Assembly (NCBI GenBank): GCA_037974665.1
Contig: CM075767.1
Coordinates: forward strand, 17,004,840 to 17,068,839
Reading direction: 5' to 3'
Origin: Ehretia macrophylla
Taxonomy: Eukaryota > Streptophyta > Magnoliopsida > Boraginales > Ehretiaceae
DNA length: 64,000 nucleotides
The position numbers were made by a program, and so were the translations under genes. Below are positions 1 through 10,773 of the stretch, piece after piece (within the stretch, counting starts at the first letter, position 1; each line of letters begins with the position of its first letter). The notes below the pieces were generated by a model. That model saw only the letters and a list, made by a program, of their open reading frames with translations. It had not been told where the DNA came from and made no database searches.

Positions 1-1630
1 ACAAGACGTGATGCCTAAGGGTTTTATGTTTCAGTTTGGAGACAAGCATTAGTGATGGGAATAAGTAGTTTCCCGGACCATTTTGTAATTAACGATGAGT
101 ATCTGCTCTTAAATAAAACTTATTTTCTTCCTCTGCTATCATTTTAATGTTCTAATTATGCTATTTCCGTTTTGTTAAATACGTGCGAGAAGTTTTGCTA
201 GCTAGATAGTGATTATAGAGGTACAAGTACTGACCTCGGACTTGGATTCTCTCTTCTTTTTCTCTCATTTATTAGATAAGATGTATTATGGACCATTAAA
301 TTTGATTATTTGAAATCTCAACTATTCATTTTCAAATTTATTTTAGCAACTTTTTTCATAATTGAATTTCAAAATGAACGATTGAGGTTTAAAAAAGATC
401 AAATCTTATGACTCAAATACAAGAGAAGAGGGAAAAAGAAATCTTTAATTTGTCTCATAATTTTAGCTACTGCTTCTTGTGATCAAGTGAAAATATTGCT
501 AATTTGACATTTTCGAGCTCTATCTATAATTCATTTGAGGGCCGGAAAAAAAAAAGAAAAAAAAAAGAGTTCGTATGAACGAGATATAAGGTAAGCATCT
601 CTTGTTTAACCTTGAACTTCTAAAAAAAGAAAGATAAAAAACCTCGAACTTCTGATTCTTAAGTGTGGATTAGGTCCTGTTCGGACCAAACCATTAAAAT
701 TTTGGAAAGTATTCTTTTGTCATCAATTTGAATACTTCCGCTTCATTAAGCTCATGTGACACCTCAAATCACATACGCATAAGTAAATCTGTTATATCTT
801 CTAAGCTCCCTATATACTTTGATCTGAAAGTATAACTTTCGAATTTCTTTAAAAGCTAAATCTTTTAATCTTTGCATGATAAGAAATCCATTTTACCCCT
901 TTTTTCACCAACCCTTGAACTAACATTAGACGTATTAATAATCATGGGCAGATCCATTTTTTTTTCCAATTTGAGACTATCTCATAAAATTTGCTGATTC
1001 AACTAACTTCTTTTTCTCTTTTAGTGGAGGTTAATTTATTTTTTATATCAAAAGTATTTATAAATTTTAATATATTTAATAATTAAGTTAATAAGAATTG
1101 TAGTCTCTAGTGGCCGATAACCGATAACCCCTTCTTGGATTCGTCACTGTGAATAATATTGTTTACTTGTTGCATAATTTATGCCTACGATCGATGTTTG
1201 ATTACTTCTCGATCCTATATCCTTAAAATTCGTTCATAAAAGAATAGATTCATACTTTACAGACATTTGTCTTCTCTATTTCTGATACATAATATATATA
1301 TATATATATATTAAAATTTTGGTTTAAACTTAGAATCTCTTATCATAACATATTATTATTCTTTATTCTACTAAACTCTCTTACGTTAATTTATTCTTGG
1401 GTTAATCTATTCGTCCTTGCCTAAATGAAACTTCAAAACATTCAACTATTTCAAATTTTTGGGAGAGAAAAGGTAATTATGGTTTATTTACAAAAGGAAA
1501 AAGTACAAAGAAAGGAAATGGTCAAGCAAGCACAAATAATCCGTGTTGATAAAGTTGAATGGGAGAAGTAGTCACTAGAACAGATGGATTGAAGTATCTT
1601 CACCAAACGCGCTTCCGTCGAATTAAATTA

Positions 1631-2065
1631 GGTTCTATTTGACCTATTTTTTAGACACTTAAAAATATTTTTTATGATTTAGAAGCTGAAATTAACCTGT
1701 TTCTTGTGGTTTAGAAGCTGAAACTAACCTGTTTGACCCATGTTTGAAAGTACTTTTAGGTAAAAATTGAAGTTGAAAAAAGCTAAAAAACAAGAAGCTC
1801 CAAATTGAATCTTTTTAAAAAAAGACTTTTGCAAAACTGATTTTACATAATGCGCAAAGCTTTTTTTCTTTTTCTTTCTAAAATATACCTCTTCATATTT
1901 TTTAAAGTCCAACATTGCCCTCAAAATTTCTAAAAGCTCAGCATTGTTAGACATAAGTCAAACAGTCAACGGATTTTTTTTTCAACAGCACTTCAAACCA
2001 AAGCTCTACTGGTAAAAGTTGTGTAGCTTAAAAGCTAAAATTTCACAATTAGGCTAAACAAAGCC
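1631..2065. mobile_element. Tourist-like MITE, unit A copy
   Basis: A 435-bp non-coding element starts with GGTTCTATTTGACC and ends with GGCTAAACAAAGCC, which are imperfect inverted termini. It is preceded by TTA, the usual PIF/Harbinger target. The same element occurs at 36734-37135, at 25451-25870 and as a remnant at 53309-53411. The copy at 36734 lies at the same place in unit B, so this insertion predates the duplication. The right-hand TTA is displaced here by about 38 bp of filler sequence. Superfamily assignment rests on TIR and TSD only. Confidence 0.65.
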
Positions 2066-2119
2066 TAACTGTCCACACGACTGAATTGAAAGGTGTCTTA
2101 TTGTTAATCTCTTTTGTTA

Positions 2120-3438
2120 GGCCATCCTTACCAGAGTATTTAAAGTGTAATTATAGCATTTTTTAGAGACTCCAACAGATGAAAACCCAATCACACCAGA
2201 TGGTTTGAAGATCCAAAAAGTATTTTTTTTTCTAGAGACTAGGATAACAAAAAACAACAAGTCTACAAAAAAATAACAAAAAACAAATTTGGAGACTCAC
2301 TGTAGCAACAGGAGGTGAGTCTCCAACATGTCTGTCAGAGATGACAGACCTATTCTAAAAATAAAAAATAAAAAATAAGAAAATCGACAACCACATATTT
2401 TAGAGCCGTTGAAGGTGAACATTGGCAACATTCACCTTCAACGTTCAGTATATATGTATATATATATATACATATATATTGATTCAACATTCAAGTTCAA
2501 AGCAAAAAATAAGAAAAAATAAAAACAGAAAAATCATATTTTGAGAGAGAAAAAAAAAGGTATGCTTTCATGGGTGCTATGGGGGGTGCGTGGGTGCTGT
2601 GGGGGTAGTGACGCCGTGGGGAGAGGGTGGGGGTGGTGATGCCGTGGGAAAGGGGGTGGGATGGTGGTGATGCCGTGGGAAATGGGGTGGGGGTGGTGAT
2701 GCCGTGGGGAAGGGGGTGGGATAATGGTGATGCCGTGGGAAAAGGGGTGGGGGTGGTGATGCCGTGGGAAGGGGTGGGGGTGGTGATGCCGTTGGGAGGG
2801 GAGGGGGTGGGATGGTTGGTGATGCCATAGGAGGAAGACTTCGAAGAATGGAAGGGGGTGGCGGCGGTGGGAATGAAGAAGATAGGGAAATGAAAGTGGG
2901 GAGAAGGGTAGGGTTTTGTTTATATATATATATATATTTAAACATATTGTTTGTTTTGTAAAAAAAACATTTATTACTTTTTTTCTTTGAAACATTTATT
3001 GCTTTTTTTGGATAAGATATTTTGTTTCATGATAACAAATTAATGGATGAGATCATTGAGGAAAAATCATATCCGATGGCCGCTATTCGGGTTAGAGAAG
3101 AATAACGTTGTTGTAATCGAGTATAATTAACGACATAATATTTGCCAAAATATAATCGTTGTCAGAATTAATTAATTTTAAGGTTAAAATATTCGTAAAA
3201 AAAATTTATATATTTATAAGTATTAAAAAAAAATTAAGTACTAAAATACACGAAAAAGTAGCACAAAATTAAATTATGTTGAAAAATTAATAGAGTCTCT
3301 AAAATAGAGACCCAAATCCAATGTGGTTGAAAAATTTTTAAAGACCCAAAAAGTAACTATAATTTTTGATAGGGTCTCTATTTTGTTAAAAATCTTTAAA
3401 TTGTAAAATAAAGACTCATGACTCTGATAAGGATAGCA
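2120..3438. mobile_element. 1.3-kb non-autonomous TTA-target DNA element, only in unit A
   Basis: The termini are inverted: GGCCATCCTTACCAGAGT on the left, and the reverse complement of the right end reads TGCTATCCTTATCAGAGT (14 of 18 match). It is flanked by TTA at 2117-2119 and 3439-3441. Units B (37152) and C (53425) show the uninterrupted site with a single TTA. The interior has no transposase; it carries a G-rich minisatellite at 2611-2825 and otherwise AT-rich sequence. TIR plus a TTA duplication suggest PIF/Harbinger, although 1.3 kb is long for a MITE. Confidence 0.75.
2611..2825. repeat. G-rich minisatellite, about seven units of 27-36 bp
   Basis: Units begin with GATGCCGTGGGA-like sequence and contain GGGGTGGGGGTGG-like runs. 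The length alternates because some units have an extra GGGATGG block. It lies inside the 1.3-kb element. Long open frames on both strands here (His/Pro-rich on minus, Gly/Trp-rich on plus) are products of the repeat. Many closely spaced G runs on the plus strand could form G-quadruplexes. Confidence 0.85.
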
Positions 3439-5388
3439 TTATATAAATGCGTGCTTTAATATCTTTGCGTCTGTTACTTAAAAGGTGTCTAGTGTCCACA
3501 CTACTGAATTGAATTATTAGATCTAAAATATTACTTCCGTAGGACTATAACAATAATAAGCCCTAATCTATTTTTTGTACAAAAGATATACATATTTTGG
3601 AAAAAGAAAATATGAGGTTAATTAGTGGAGGCTACACTAACTCCTATATAAATCCATTTTTATTGTTCGTCGTACAATAAAAATTAAAATCGTAATTTAA
3701 ACTTACAATGTCCTCTGATTAAAAAAATGAGTACGTGATCTTTTTACCAAATTCTTGACGGTAAATCTGCCTTTGATTATGCTCTTTATCAATAGTCAAA
3801 AGAAACTGCTTCCAGAATTCTTTTTTTACGTTTGAAGACTGATTTCTTCAACCTAAAAAGATAAAGTATCGATTGGATGAGAGACAATATCCCTCAAATG
3901 TAAAGTTCTTTTTCAAATAAGCAATAATGTGATATACACATGGCCTAGAACCCGTCCACACCATTCACAATTAGTTATGTTTATACCATAAAGGGTCGTA
4001 CCTGTCTTATGAGCATCCTTGTAATGTTCTGCACTTTAAAGTCAATATGGAAGCAATTCCTTGTTGGTCTGTGATAAAAGTAATCTCTACTAGAAGGTAG
4101 GAGCTACCAACTTTTATAGTTGCAAGGTAGGTTGCTAAGGTCTACTGCACTCAATATGCGGGATTCTTGTTAAATCAGATCTTTTAGAAAGTTTTTGGAT
4201 CTAGTGAAAAAGACTCTAAGCCTTCTCGCAAGCAAACGCGAGAGAAGCAAGGAATCCCGCATACTCTTTTTTTGTGTCTCAATTAGGGTTAATACCACTT
4301 TTTGTCCTTAATTTACACTTTGGTATTAACTATTTTGACATCAAATCAACTGGCTCAAAATTATTAACCCTCATTGATCCAAGCCCCAAATAGTTATTTT
4401 TTAGTCTCATAACACTAGTTTCATTTGTTGGGTTTAAAATTCTGAACCCGGAATGTGATACTTCTTGTTAACTTCCTGAATGTGTAAACTACCATCTGCA
4501 GAATTTTTCTAAGTATAAATGCAAACCCCAATACTTGTAAGTCATAACTTTTATTCTCACTGACCTATTAGTATGTATTGATTTTTTTTTTCTAGTACGC
4601 AATGATTTTTATAAAAAAGAATTGAAACTTTAAGGGCCATTGTGTCACTTTCTGAATGTGTAAATTACTATTTGCAAAGGTTCTAAACTTAAATCACGGT
4701 TTCGGCCTTCATTGTAAAAATATAAAAAAAATAATAATAATAATACTGTTTGTAGAATGCTTTCCAAGTTTATTCTTATCAATACAGTTGAAATTTACGT
4801 GTTCCATTTTACGCCCTCAAGATACAACCGTATGCCTTTGACTGGTCTCTAGGCTCGAGTGTTACATTAGAATTTTTACTTTTTATGTACAGGAAGGCTA
4901 CAAAGAAAGTAGAGATTTCATATTCCTCTTCTATGCACATAATCCAACATAAATTCTAATTTTAAAACCCACTCTAACTAAAATAAAATAACCAAGCTAA
5001 GGCCTTAAATGCAGGGCGTTACATAATTCATAAAACCAATATTAATAAACTTATTTAAGAGTGCCATAATAATTTGTACCATTCTCATCAAACATAATAA
5101 AACTATTAAATTAACAATACTATTGTCTTTTCATCAAAACAAGATAGCAAAAACCAAAGTCCTTTCTAGATAATAATAGGGCAACAATAAATCCCAAGCT
5201 AGTAATCCATAACAATTATCCTCATTATCTGCAAAAGTGTTAACAAAAGAGGAATGAATACAAATTGCAGAATAAACAAAGGTAGGGCTTATACCCGAAA
5301 AGACTAAAAGCATAACCAAAGAGCTACAAAAGCTTAAGATCATAGAGCCCTATAAGGGAAATATTTAATTCAATAAATCATTTCAAGG

Positions 5389-5418
5389 CGTGTGACCTGT
5401 CTCAAGACAGGTCACACG
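5389..5418. repeat. Perfect 14-bp-arm palindrome, ending in CACACGTG
   Basis: The left arm is CGTGTGACCTGTCT and the right arm AGACAGGTCACACG, separated by only two bases. The right arm runs into a CACACGTG core. Related GTCACACGTG pieces recur downstream at about 5547-5580, and the internal part of the TRIM family carries a similar GTCACACGTGGATGAA stretch. It may therefore be derived from a TRIM internal region. Confidence 0.8.
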
Positions 5419-5559
5419 TGTAAGATTGAACACATGTGGTGGATGAACAGATGTGGAAGATTGAATACAAGTACGACCAGATTTTGAGATGGGTCACACA
5501 AGTACAAGCGTGGAAGATAACACACGCGGAAGAACATCAAACACACGTGTGACATAATT

Positions 5560-5725
5560 TGAGAAGAGTCACACGTGGATGAACACGCCTGAAAGATGAC
5601 ACACTCAAAAGATGCATAAGATTAGATCAGGGGCTAATTCTAATACCATATTAAAAATCATGAGTTTTCATCTCAAAGCCAATTAGTGTTAGGTGGAGTA
5701 GCCAAAAATCTTATAAAGTAGTTTT
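5560..5725 (-). mobile_element. Degraded TRIM-like fragment
   Basis: The stretch reads like the internal region plus one LTR of the TRIMs at 38617 and 54986: a GTCACACGTGGATGAACACG block, a gap, then TAATACCATATTAAAAATCATGAG and GTGTTAGGTGGAGTA. The primer-binding complement and the LTR start (near 5649) are recognisable but mutated. No second LTR or target duplication was found, so boundaries are approximate. Confidence 0.45.
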
Positions 5726-6969
5726 GAAGTTATGATCTCTAAAATCATAAACTTTGGAAATAAAGATAAAGTAAAAACCATGTTTTAAAATCTTAGAGAC
5801 TTTTAAGTTATGCAAGTAGCAATTTGATTATAAAAGAATTTTTTTTTTTAGAAATGTGCACACTGGATCATCCGTAGTGAAGAGGATATTCTGCAAACTT
5901 TGTCATCAAAACAAATCTTTTCATAAACTAACTTTTTAACAAGCTCGAAGTTAGTATGGATGATTATAAACAACCCATAAGCATGCATTTTTAACTTTTT
6001 TATTATTTCAAGATAGCGACACGCTCTAGAAAAAAGAAAGTTAAGGATAAACTTCTAAACGAGTAATTAAACATGACATAACACAAGTTACATAAATAAT
6101 TTGCAAATTTAAAAACAAATGGATGTTCAACTTACACGCAGCAATAATGTTGTGAACCACAAGGAAGCATGAGACATCAACCTGATTAGCAAATGTACGA
6201 ATTATAAGCTCCATAACAAAATAAGAGCTCAAATTTTAGAAATTGAAATAGGAAATTGGGGTAGAACAAATACACAATGTTGCAGAGTTATCAATAATTC
6301 GAAAATGAGAATAAACTTGACTTAGGAATTAGAGAACAATGTTAAACACAATAAATAAACAAACTCCTCTCTAACTTAATATAGTATCAGAGTCTAGATA
6401 CTAAAAGATCATCGATTCAAAACTTATCGACACTTATTTGTAAAATTATGACCACGTGTAAGGCTCAATAAAAAACAACACAATAAGTAACTAGACCCAT
6501 TTCTAAAATTATGTCACATGTAAGGTTCAATCAAAAACTATACAATAAATAAATACAACAAATCTCTCTATAACAGGTTAGACTTTTAGATGAAATGTTA
6601 ATTAACAAACAACATAGTAAAAAAAAAAAATACATTTTTTTTTTTGTTTCAAAACCGGATAAGCAAAGAAGAAAATATGTTTACTCAGCTTGAATTGATT
6701 TCTAAAACCCAAGAAAATTACTCAAACTCCAAACCTTATAACCAACATTACATTCTTATAATATGGATTTATATCACAAACCTTAGTTCTAATTTGCAGC
6801 CTAAATAGAAATACTAATATCTTAATAGTACAAAATCATTTCAACTTTCACACACCTTGCCTCATCAAACATATAGAATTTGTACAACAAACAGCCACGT
6901 GGCGTCCAAGGGTCACCAAAGTAAAAGAGACAAACAACTAGAAACAATTAAGTAAAAAGTAATTGCATC

Positions 6970-9900
6970 TCAAAGAAAGAAATTCAATTGTGTTCGTGTT
7001 GACTTACTTGTAGTTTCGTCCCATTGGATGATATAGACTTTGAATTCTTCGTTTTGCAGTTCCTCCTGTTGCATCTTTTGAATCGTTCTGGCTGAATCAT
7101 TGATAGAACGGCAGCAATGTCTTACTCTAATCACCTGTAGTGTGTAAAGTTCTCCAAAGCAAGGAGGGATCTCATCCAGATGTCTGCAACTGTCCATCAC
7201 TAATTGCGCAAGCTTGGGAAAAGAATCTTCTGAAGCAATCCACTTGCGAATCAATAGACGGCTTAATTTCAAATATTCCAGATTTGGGAAGTCCCCATCA
7301 TTCACGATCCATTGTAAATCGCTACACATGGTCCATTCTCCATCCGCGAACATTCCACTTAGTTTGAGAACCTTTAGGTTCCTCCCAAAGTCTGCAATAT
7401 CCTTCCATTTTGGCAGATTTCCTGACAAAGACAACTTCTCTAGATTTGGAGGGAAATAAAACACACCATTCTTTTTCCAGCGCCATGAACCCCTTATAAA
7501 CAGCTTCAGTGACACAAGCTGTTTGAGAAAGCTCAAATCTGGAAATCTATATGAAACTCCCCCCAAATGCTCATTGCCGTTGTCAAATTTGCATCTCAAT
7601 TTCCGAAGGTTTGGTACCCTTCTCAGAAAATTCTCTGCTTCTCTTTTGGAAGAAAATTTTGGTGTCGATAATGTTTGCACATTATCCAATAAGGGGGACG
7701 ACTTCTCAAGTGTCATGTGCCTGACAATAAAAGAATCATGGTGATTTATGCGTACATGGCGCAAGTTAACCATGTTCCAGAGTGAATTTGGTACACTGTT
7801 TTGCCAATGAATTTTGACAAGTAGAGATTGCAGGTACCAAAGGTTGGCTATTGACGAGGGCAAATATTCTGTTTCAACGGCCAAATACCTCAAATGAATC
7901 AGCAATTTTATTCCGCTACCAGACATGGAAATGAATATATCAGTCAAATTCAACACTCTAAGAAGCATAAAATTCCGAAAAATGAATGAGAAATCAAACG
8001 AGGGAACATGAAAGCCAGATGGTCCAGTATGTAGTAGAGAACGGACATTGTAGTGAGAAGGCTTCACCTCCATAGGTGCAAACTTATTGAAATCAATGCC
8101 AAGTCGACGCTCTTCATAAACTCTCGCAATTTCCGACCGGTCACGCACATGTATCACCTGCAAGAAACTCCCTTCTTTAGCTTTTTGCAAGCAAAAGTTA
8201 TGTAATAGATCATGAACACGACAAGCTTTGACTCCTCCACAGGAACTTTCTTTGGTAGGTATTACAAGGCTTCTATTGATAAGATCCACAAAATATTCCT
8301 CTGCTACATCCTCCAATTTCTTTTCCTCATCATATCGTACAAATCCTTCAGCGATCCATAACATCTTCAATTTCCAGAGAGGAATTTCTTCATCCTCTGG
8401 AAATGCTACAAAGTACAGAAAACATGATTGCAAATGATCTGGTAAATGATTGTAACTCAATTCTAATATGGGCTTGCACCTACTTTCTGAGTCACTAAAA
8501 ATGAATGAGCTTAATTCTTGTGCAATTTGTTTCCACTTATGTACGCTCTTCTCCACCCTTGCAAGCACTCCAGCCATGACAACAATTGTGAGAGGAAGTC
8601 CGTTACAACTCGCTACAATCTGTTGTCCAACAACCAAAAATTCCTGAGAGAAGCTTCCTTTTTGAAATAGCTTCTTAGCAAATAACTCCCAACTCTTAAC
8701 CTCAGAGAATTCACGAAGAGTATGAACCTTATTGCCATCTTTAATTTGCGAAGCCAGATTCTGGTATCTACTAGTTATTAGAATACGGCTATGCAATCTG
8801 TCATCTGGAAAAGATCTTTTGAAATCATCCCAATCCTTGATGCCCCACAAATCATCAATGACGATGAGATATCTACGTCCCTTCAAGCTTCGGAAAAGCA
8901 TTGCAGCTAGATCTTCATCATTCATTTCTTTATTATCCGGGGTACCAATAACATCACCTAAAATGGTAAGCAACAATTCTCTCTTTCGATATGTTTGAGA
9001 AACAGTGCACCACGCTTGAACATGAAAGAACTCACAGATTGAAGGGTCCTTGTACACTTTCTTAGCTAGCGTAGTCTTGCCAAGTCCTGGCATGCCGACA
9101 ATTGAGATAATATCTAATTTCTCTTGGTCTTCAAAAAGATACTCCTTTATCGTCTTTGCCTCATCTTCGAAACCCACTATTTCATCAGTTGTTATGTCTG
9201 TAGCTTTCGATGAAACATGGATGGGAGTCTTTGCCACATCATTGGCTTGTGTATGATACTTCTTCTCGTTATAGATCGTTGTCGCCTCTGTTTTAATAAG
9301 CTTGGTTTGCTCTATGATTTTGGAAAGTGACAATATGATGCGAGAATCAAGAGCATTTTTTACCAGGTAAAAGTTGATAACATATTCTGCCTGGTATGCC
9401 AAGCCTATGAAGCGCGTCCAAAGATCTTCCAATTCTTCATGCTCATTACGTTGCCCCTTGGTTTCCATAAGAGAAGATCTCAGAAATTTAAATTCCATAT
9501 GCAATGTTTCAATTTGATTCTTTAGAATCTCAATTGATTCTGGCCAAGATTTTAGCAACTCCTCCAACTGTCCCAGGAAAAGATCCAGAAAGCCCATTCC
9601 ATCAACTGTGGGATAGTTATACAACTTAACCTCTCTGGAGTCATCCTGAATCTGCTTGATTTTGTCAAGCACCTCAGAAATTGCTATATTCACTTCCCTA
9701 GCCATGTCATCGTTCATGTGCCTGTCATAACACGAGCAGAGGATAGGTACGAACTTCCAAATAATAGCTTCAATGGATGTGAAGTGATAATTGAATTGTT
9801 CTGATCTCAATTCATCTGGCAAATTTCTGATAAAAGTTTGAAGGAATTTCAACTTCTCATCGAGATTCTTACTTAGATCATTTAGATAGATCACTGATTT

Positions 9901-10773
9901 GGCATTACAATCTAGCAGCTTTATCAAATTGTCAAGGAGAAAATACTCGGATGTTGATTCAGTTGACCTTGAAGCTCTTAAGACCACCATATATATCTCT
10001 TTGACATTTGTCTTCTCTACTAGATCAGAGAGCTCTTGCTGCATTGCAAGTGTTACCTCTTCATCCATTTTGTCAACCAAGCAAAAGTAAATGAGACATG
10101 TTGCTTTGTGTAGCAAAGAAGAAAGAGGCGCCAAAAGCTCTTCATTTTTATATGGAATGTATACCCCTTCCTCTGCCAGATATGTAAACAGAGCTTGCAG
10201 AAGTATTAGCTTCTCTATGATGTTTCCAATTTCTTTCGTCAAAGGAGCAATTAGATCAGCCTTACAGCTTAATAAATATCTAGAAATCCTCACAAGAAAC
10301 TCTTTCCTTCGAAACATCCATTCATTATTTACAAGTTCTATTTTGAAATTTTGCCTGATTAGAAAATCCTTCATCTTTTCTCGCAAATTAGAATATACAC
10401 GATCCAAGTCCAGGATGAGATTTCCCTCAATTGGTCTCTTAGAAAGTGAGTGAAGTTCCAACCTCACATCATAGAGCTCATCTTTAATAGAAAAATCAAG
10501 ACCCTCGTCGTCCAAGAAGCTGAGAAACATTTCTAGAAAGTGAAGCCCAATTTTGAGGAATAGGATATGATCCTTCAAGGGGGCAGTATCCATAAAGTTC
10601 TGATATTTTTCTTCTTGCTCCTCGAGAAGGGACAACGATTTAGAAATATGAGAGGAGTGGCTTTCCTTTTTGATAGATAGCTTAAAAAATGGAAAAGAAA
10701 GTTTGAGGGACATGATATGATCTATCCAGGAGTGACGAGAAATATGAGAGGAAGATATTTCCTTGTTAGCCAT
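6970..10773 (-). CDS. R1-like NLR disease resistance protein (late blight R1 family)
   Basis: A 1267-residue intracellular immune receptor, probably detecting a pathogen effector and signalling through nucleotide exchange. The start is the ATG at 10773 (MANKEIS); the frame stays open 17 codons upstream but without another ATG. A long N-terminal region (to about residue 490) resembles the R1 domain. NB-ARC follows: P-loop GMPGLGKTT at 560-568, RNBS-A near WCTVSQT, kinase-2 YLIVIDDLW with the two Asp at 640-641, SRILITSRY, GLPL near 725, CFLYFVAFPED, and VHDLLHNF near 853 in place of MHD. About 350 residues of irregular LRRs follow. The length is close to that usual for R1 proteins. The coding part has no intron, frameshift or premature stop. 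A GTAAGT donor at 7007 near the 3' end could allow an alternative C-terminus. The pathogen recognised cannot be inferred. Confidence 0.93.
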   Translation of the reverse strand: MANKEISSSHISRHSWIDHIMSLKLSFPFFKLSIKKESHSSHISKSLSLLEEQEEKYQNFMDTAPLKDHILFLKIGLHFLEMFLSFLDDEGLDFSIKDELYDVRLELHSLSKRPIEGNLILDLDRVYSNLREKMKDFLIRQNFKIELVNNEWMFRRKEFLVRISRYLLSCKADLIAPLTKEIGNIIEKLILLQALFTYLAEEGVYIPYKNEELLAPLSSLLHKATCLIYFCLVDKMDEEVTLAMQQELSDLVEKTNVKEIYMVVLRASRSTESTSEYFLLDNLIKLLDCNAKSVIYLNDLSKNLDEKLKFLQTFIRNLPDELRSEQFNYHFTSIEAIIWKFVPILCSCYDRHMNDDMAREVNIAISEVLDKIKQIQDDSREVKLYNYPTVDGMGFLDLFLGQLEELLKSWPESIEILKNQIETLHMEFKFLRSSLMETKGQRNEHEELEDLWTRFIGLAYQAEYVINFYLVKNALDSRIILSLSKIIEQTKLIKTEATTIYNEKKYHTQANDVAKTPIHVSSKATDITTDEIVGFEDEAKTIKEYLFEDQEKLDIISIVGMPGLGKTTLAKKVYKDPSICEFFHVQAWCTVSQTYRKRELLLTILGDVIGTPDNKEMNDEDLAAMLFRSLKGRRYLIVIDDLWGIKDWDDFKRSFPDDRLHSRILITSRYQNLASQIKDGNKVHTLREFSEVKSWELFAKKLFQKGSFSQEFLVVGQQIVASCNGLPLTIVVMAGVLARVEKSVHKWKQIAQELSSFIFSDSESRCKPILELSYNHLPDHLQSCFLYFVAFPEDEEIPLWKLKMLWIAEGFVRYDEEKKLEDVAEEYFVDLINRSLVIPTKESSCGGVKACRVHDLLHNFCLQKAKEGSFLQVIHVRDRSEIARVYEERRLGIDFNKFAPMEVKPSHYNVRSLLHTGPSGFHVPSFDFSFIFRNFMLLRVLNLTDIFISMSGSGIKLLIHLRYLAVETEYLPSSIANLWYLQSLLVKIHWQNSVPNSLWNMVNLRHVRINHHDSFIVRHMTLEKSSPLLDNVQTLSTPKFSSKREAENFLRRVPNLRKLRCKFDNGNEHLGGVSYRFPDLSFLKQLVSLKLFIRGSWRWKKNGVFYFPPNLEKLSLSGNLPKWKDIADFGRNLKVLKLSGMFADGEWTMCSDLQWIVNDGDFPNLEYLKLSRLLIRKWIASEDSFPKLAQLVMDSCRHLDEIPPCFGELYTLQVIRVRHCCRSINDSARTIQKMQQEELQNEEFKVYIIQWDETTSKSTRTQLNFFL

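Larger units (their letters stand above)
1..4042 (+). repeat. Segmental duplication unit A (partial, no defensin gene)
   Basis: This stretch is collinear with unit B (from 34913) and, from about position 303, with unit C (from 52705). It shares long near-identical runs, for example around 1-240 with 34920-35140 and 3440-4042 with 37140-38345. Homology stops abruptly at about 4042, after a shared run near the end of the unit, so the downstream TRIM and defensin gene of units B and C are missing. No coding region is visible. The differences from B and C are mainly element insertions, annotated separately. By eye B is the closer match over most of the length, but no identity was computed. Confidence 0.85.
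4043..6969. other. Intergenic, no gene seen
   Basis: AT-rich sequence between unit A and the NLR gene. Open frames here are short and show no recognisable protein. It holds a small inverted repeat (ATGCGGGATTC at 4156-4166 and its complement at 4252-4262), a perfect palindrome at 5389-5418 and a TRIM-like fragment at about 5560-5725. A short piece near 4286 begins like the foldback family at 35783 (GGTTAATACCACTTT). The interval 6000-6969 contains the likely 3' flank of the NLR gene, with nothing else visible. Confidence 0.6.

Noticed and set aside
2534..2995. 153-codon minus-strand frame rich in His and Pro, and several plus-strand frames
   Set aside because: It is the translation of the G-rich minisatellite; no start context, domain or conserved non-repeat part.
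7140..10453. Several plus-strand frames of 60-120 codons inside the NLR gene
   Set aside because: Antisense shadows of the NLR coding sequence.
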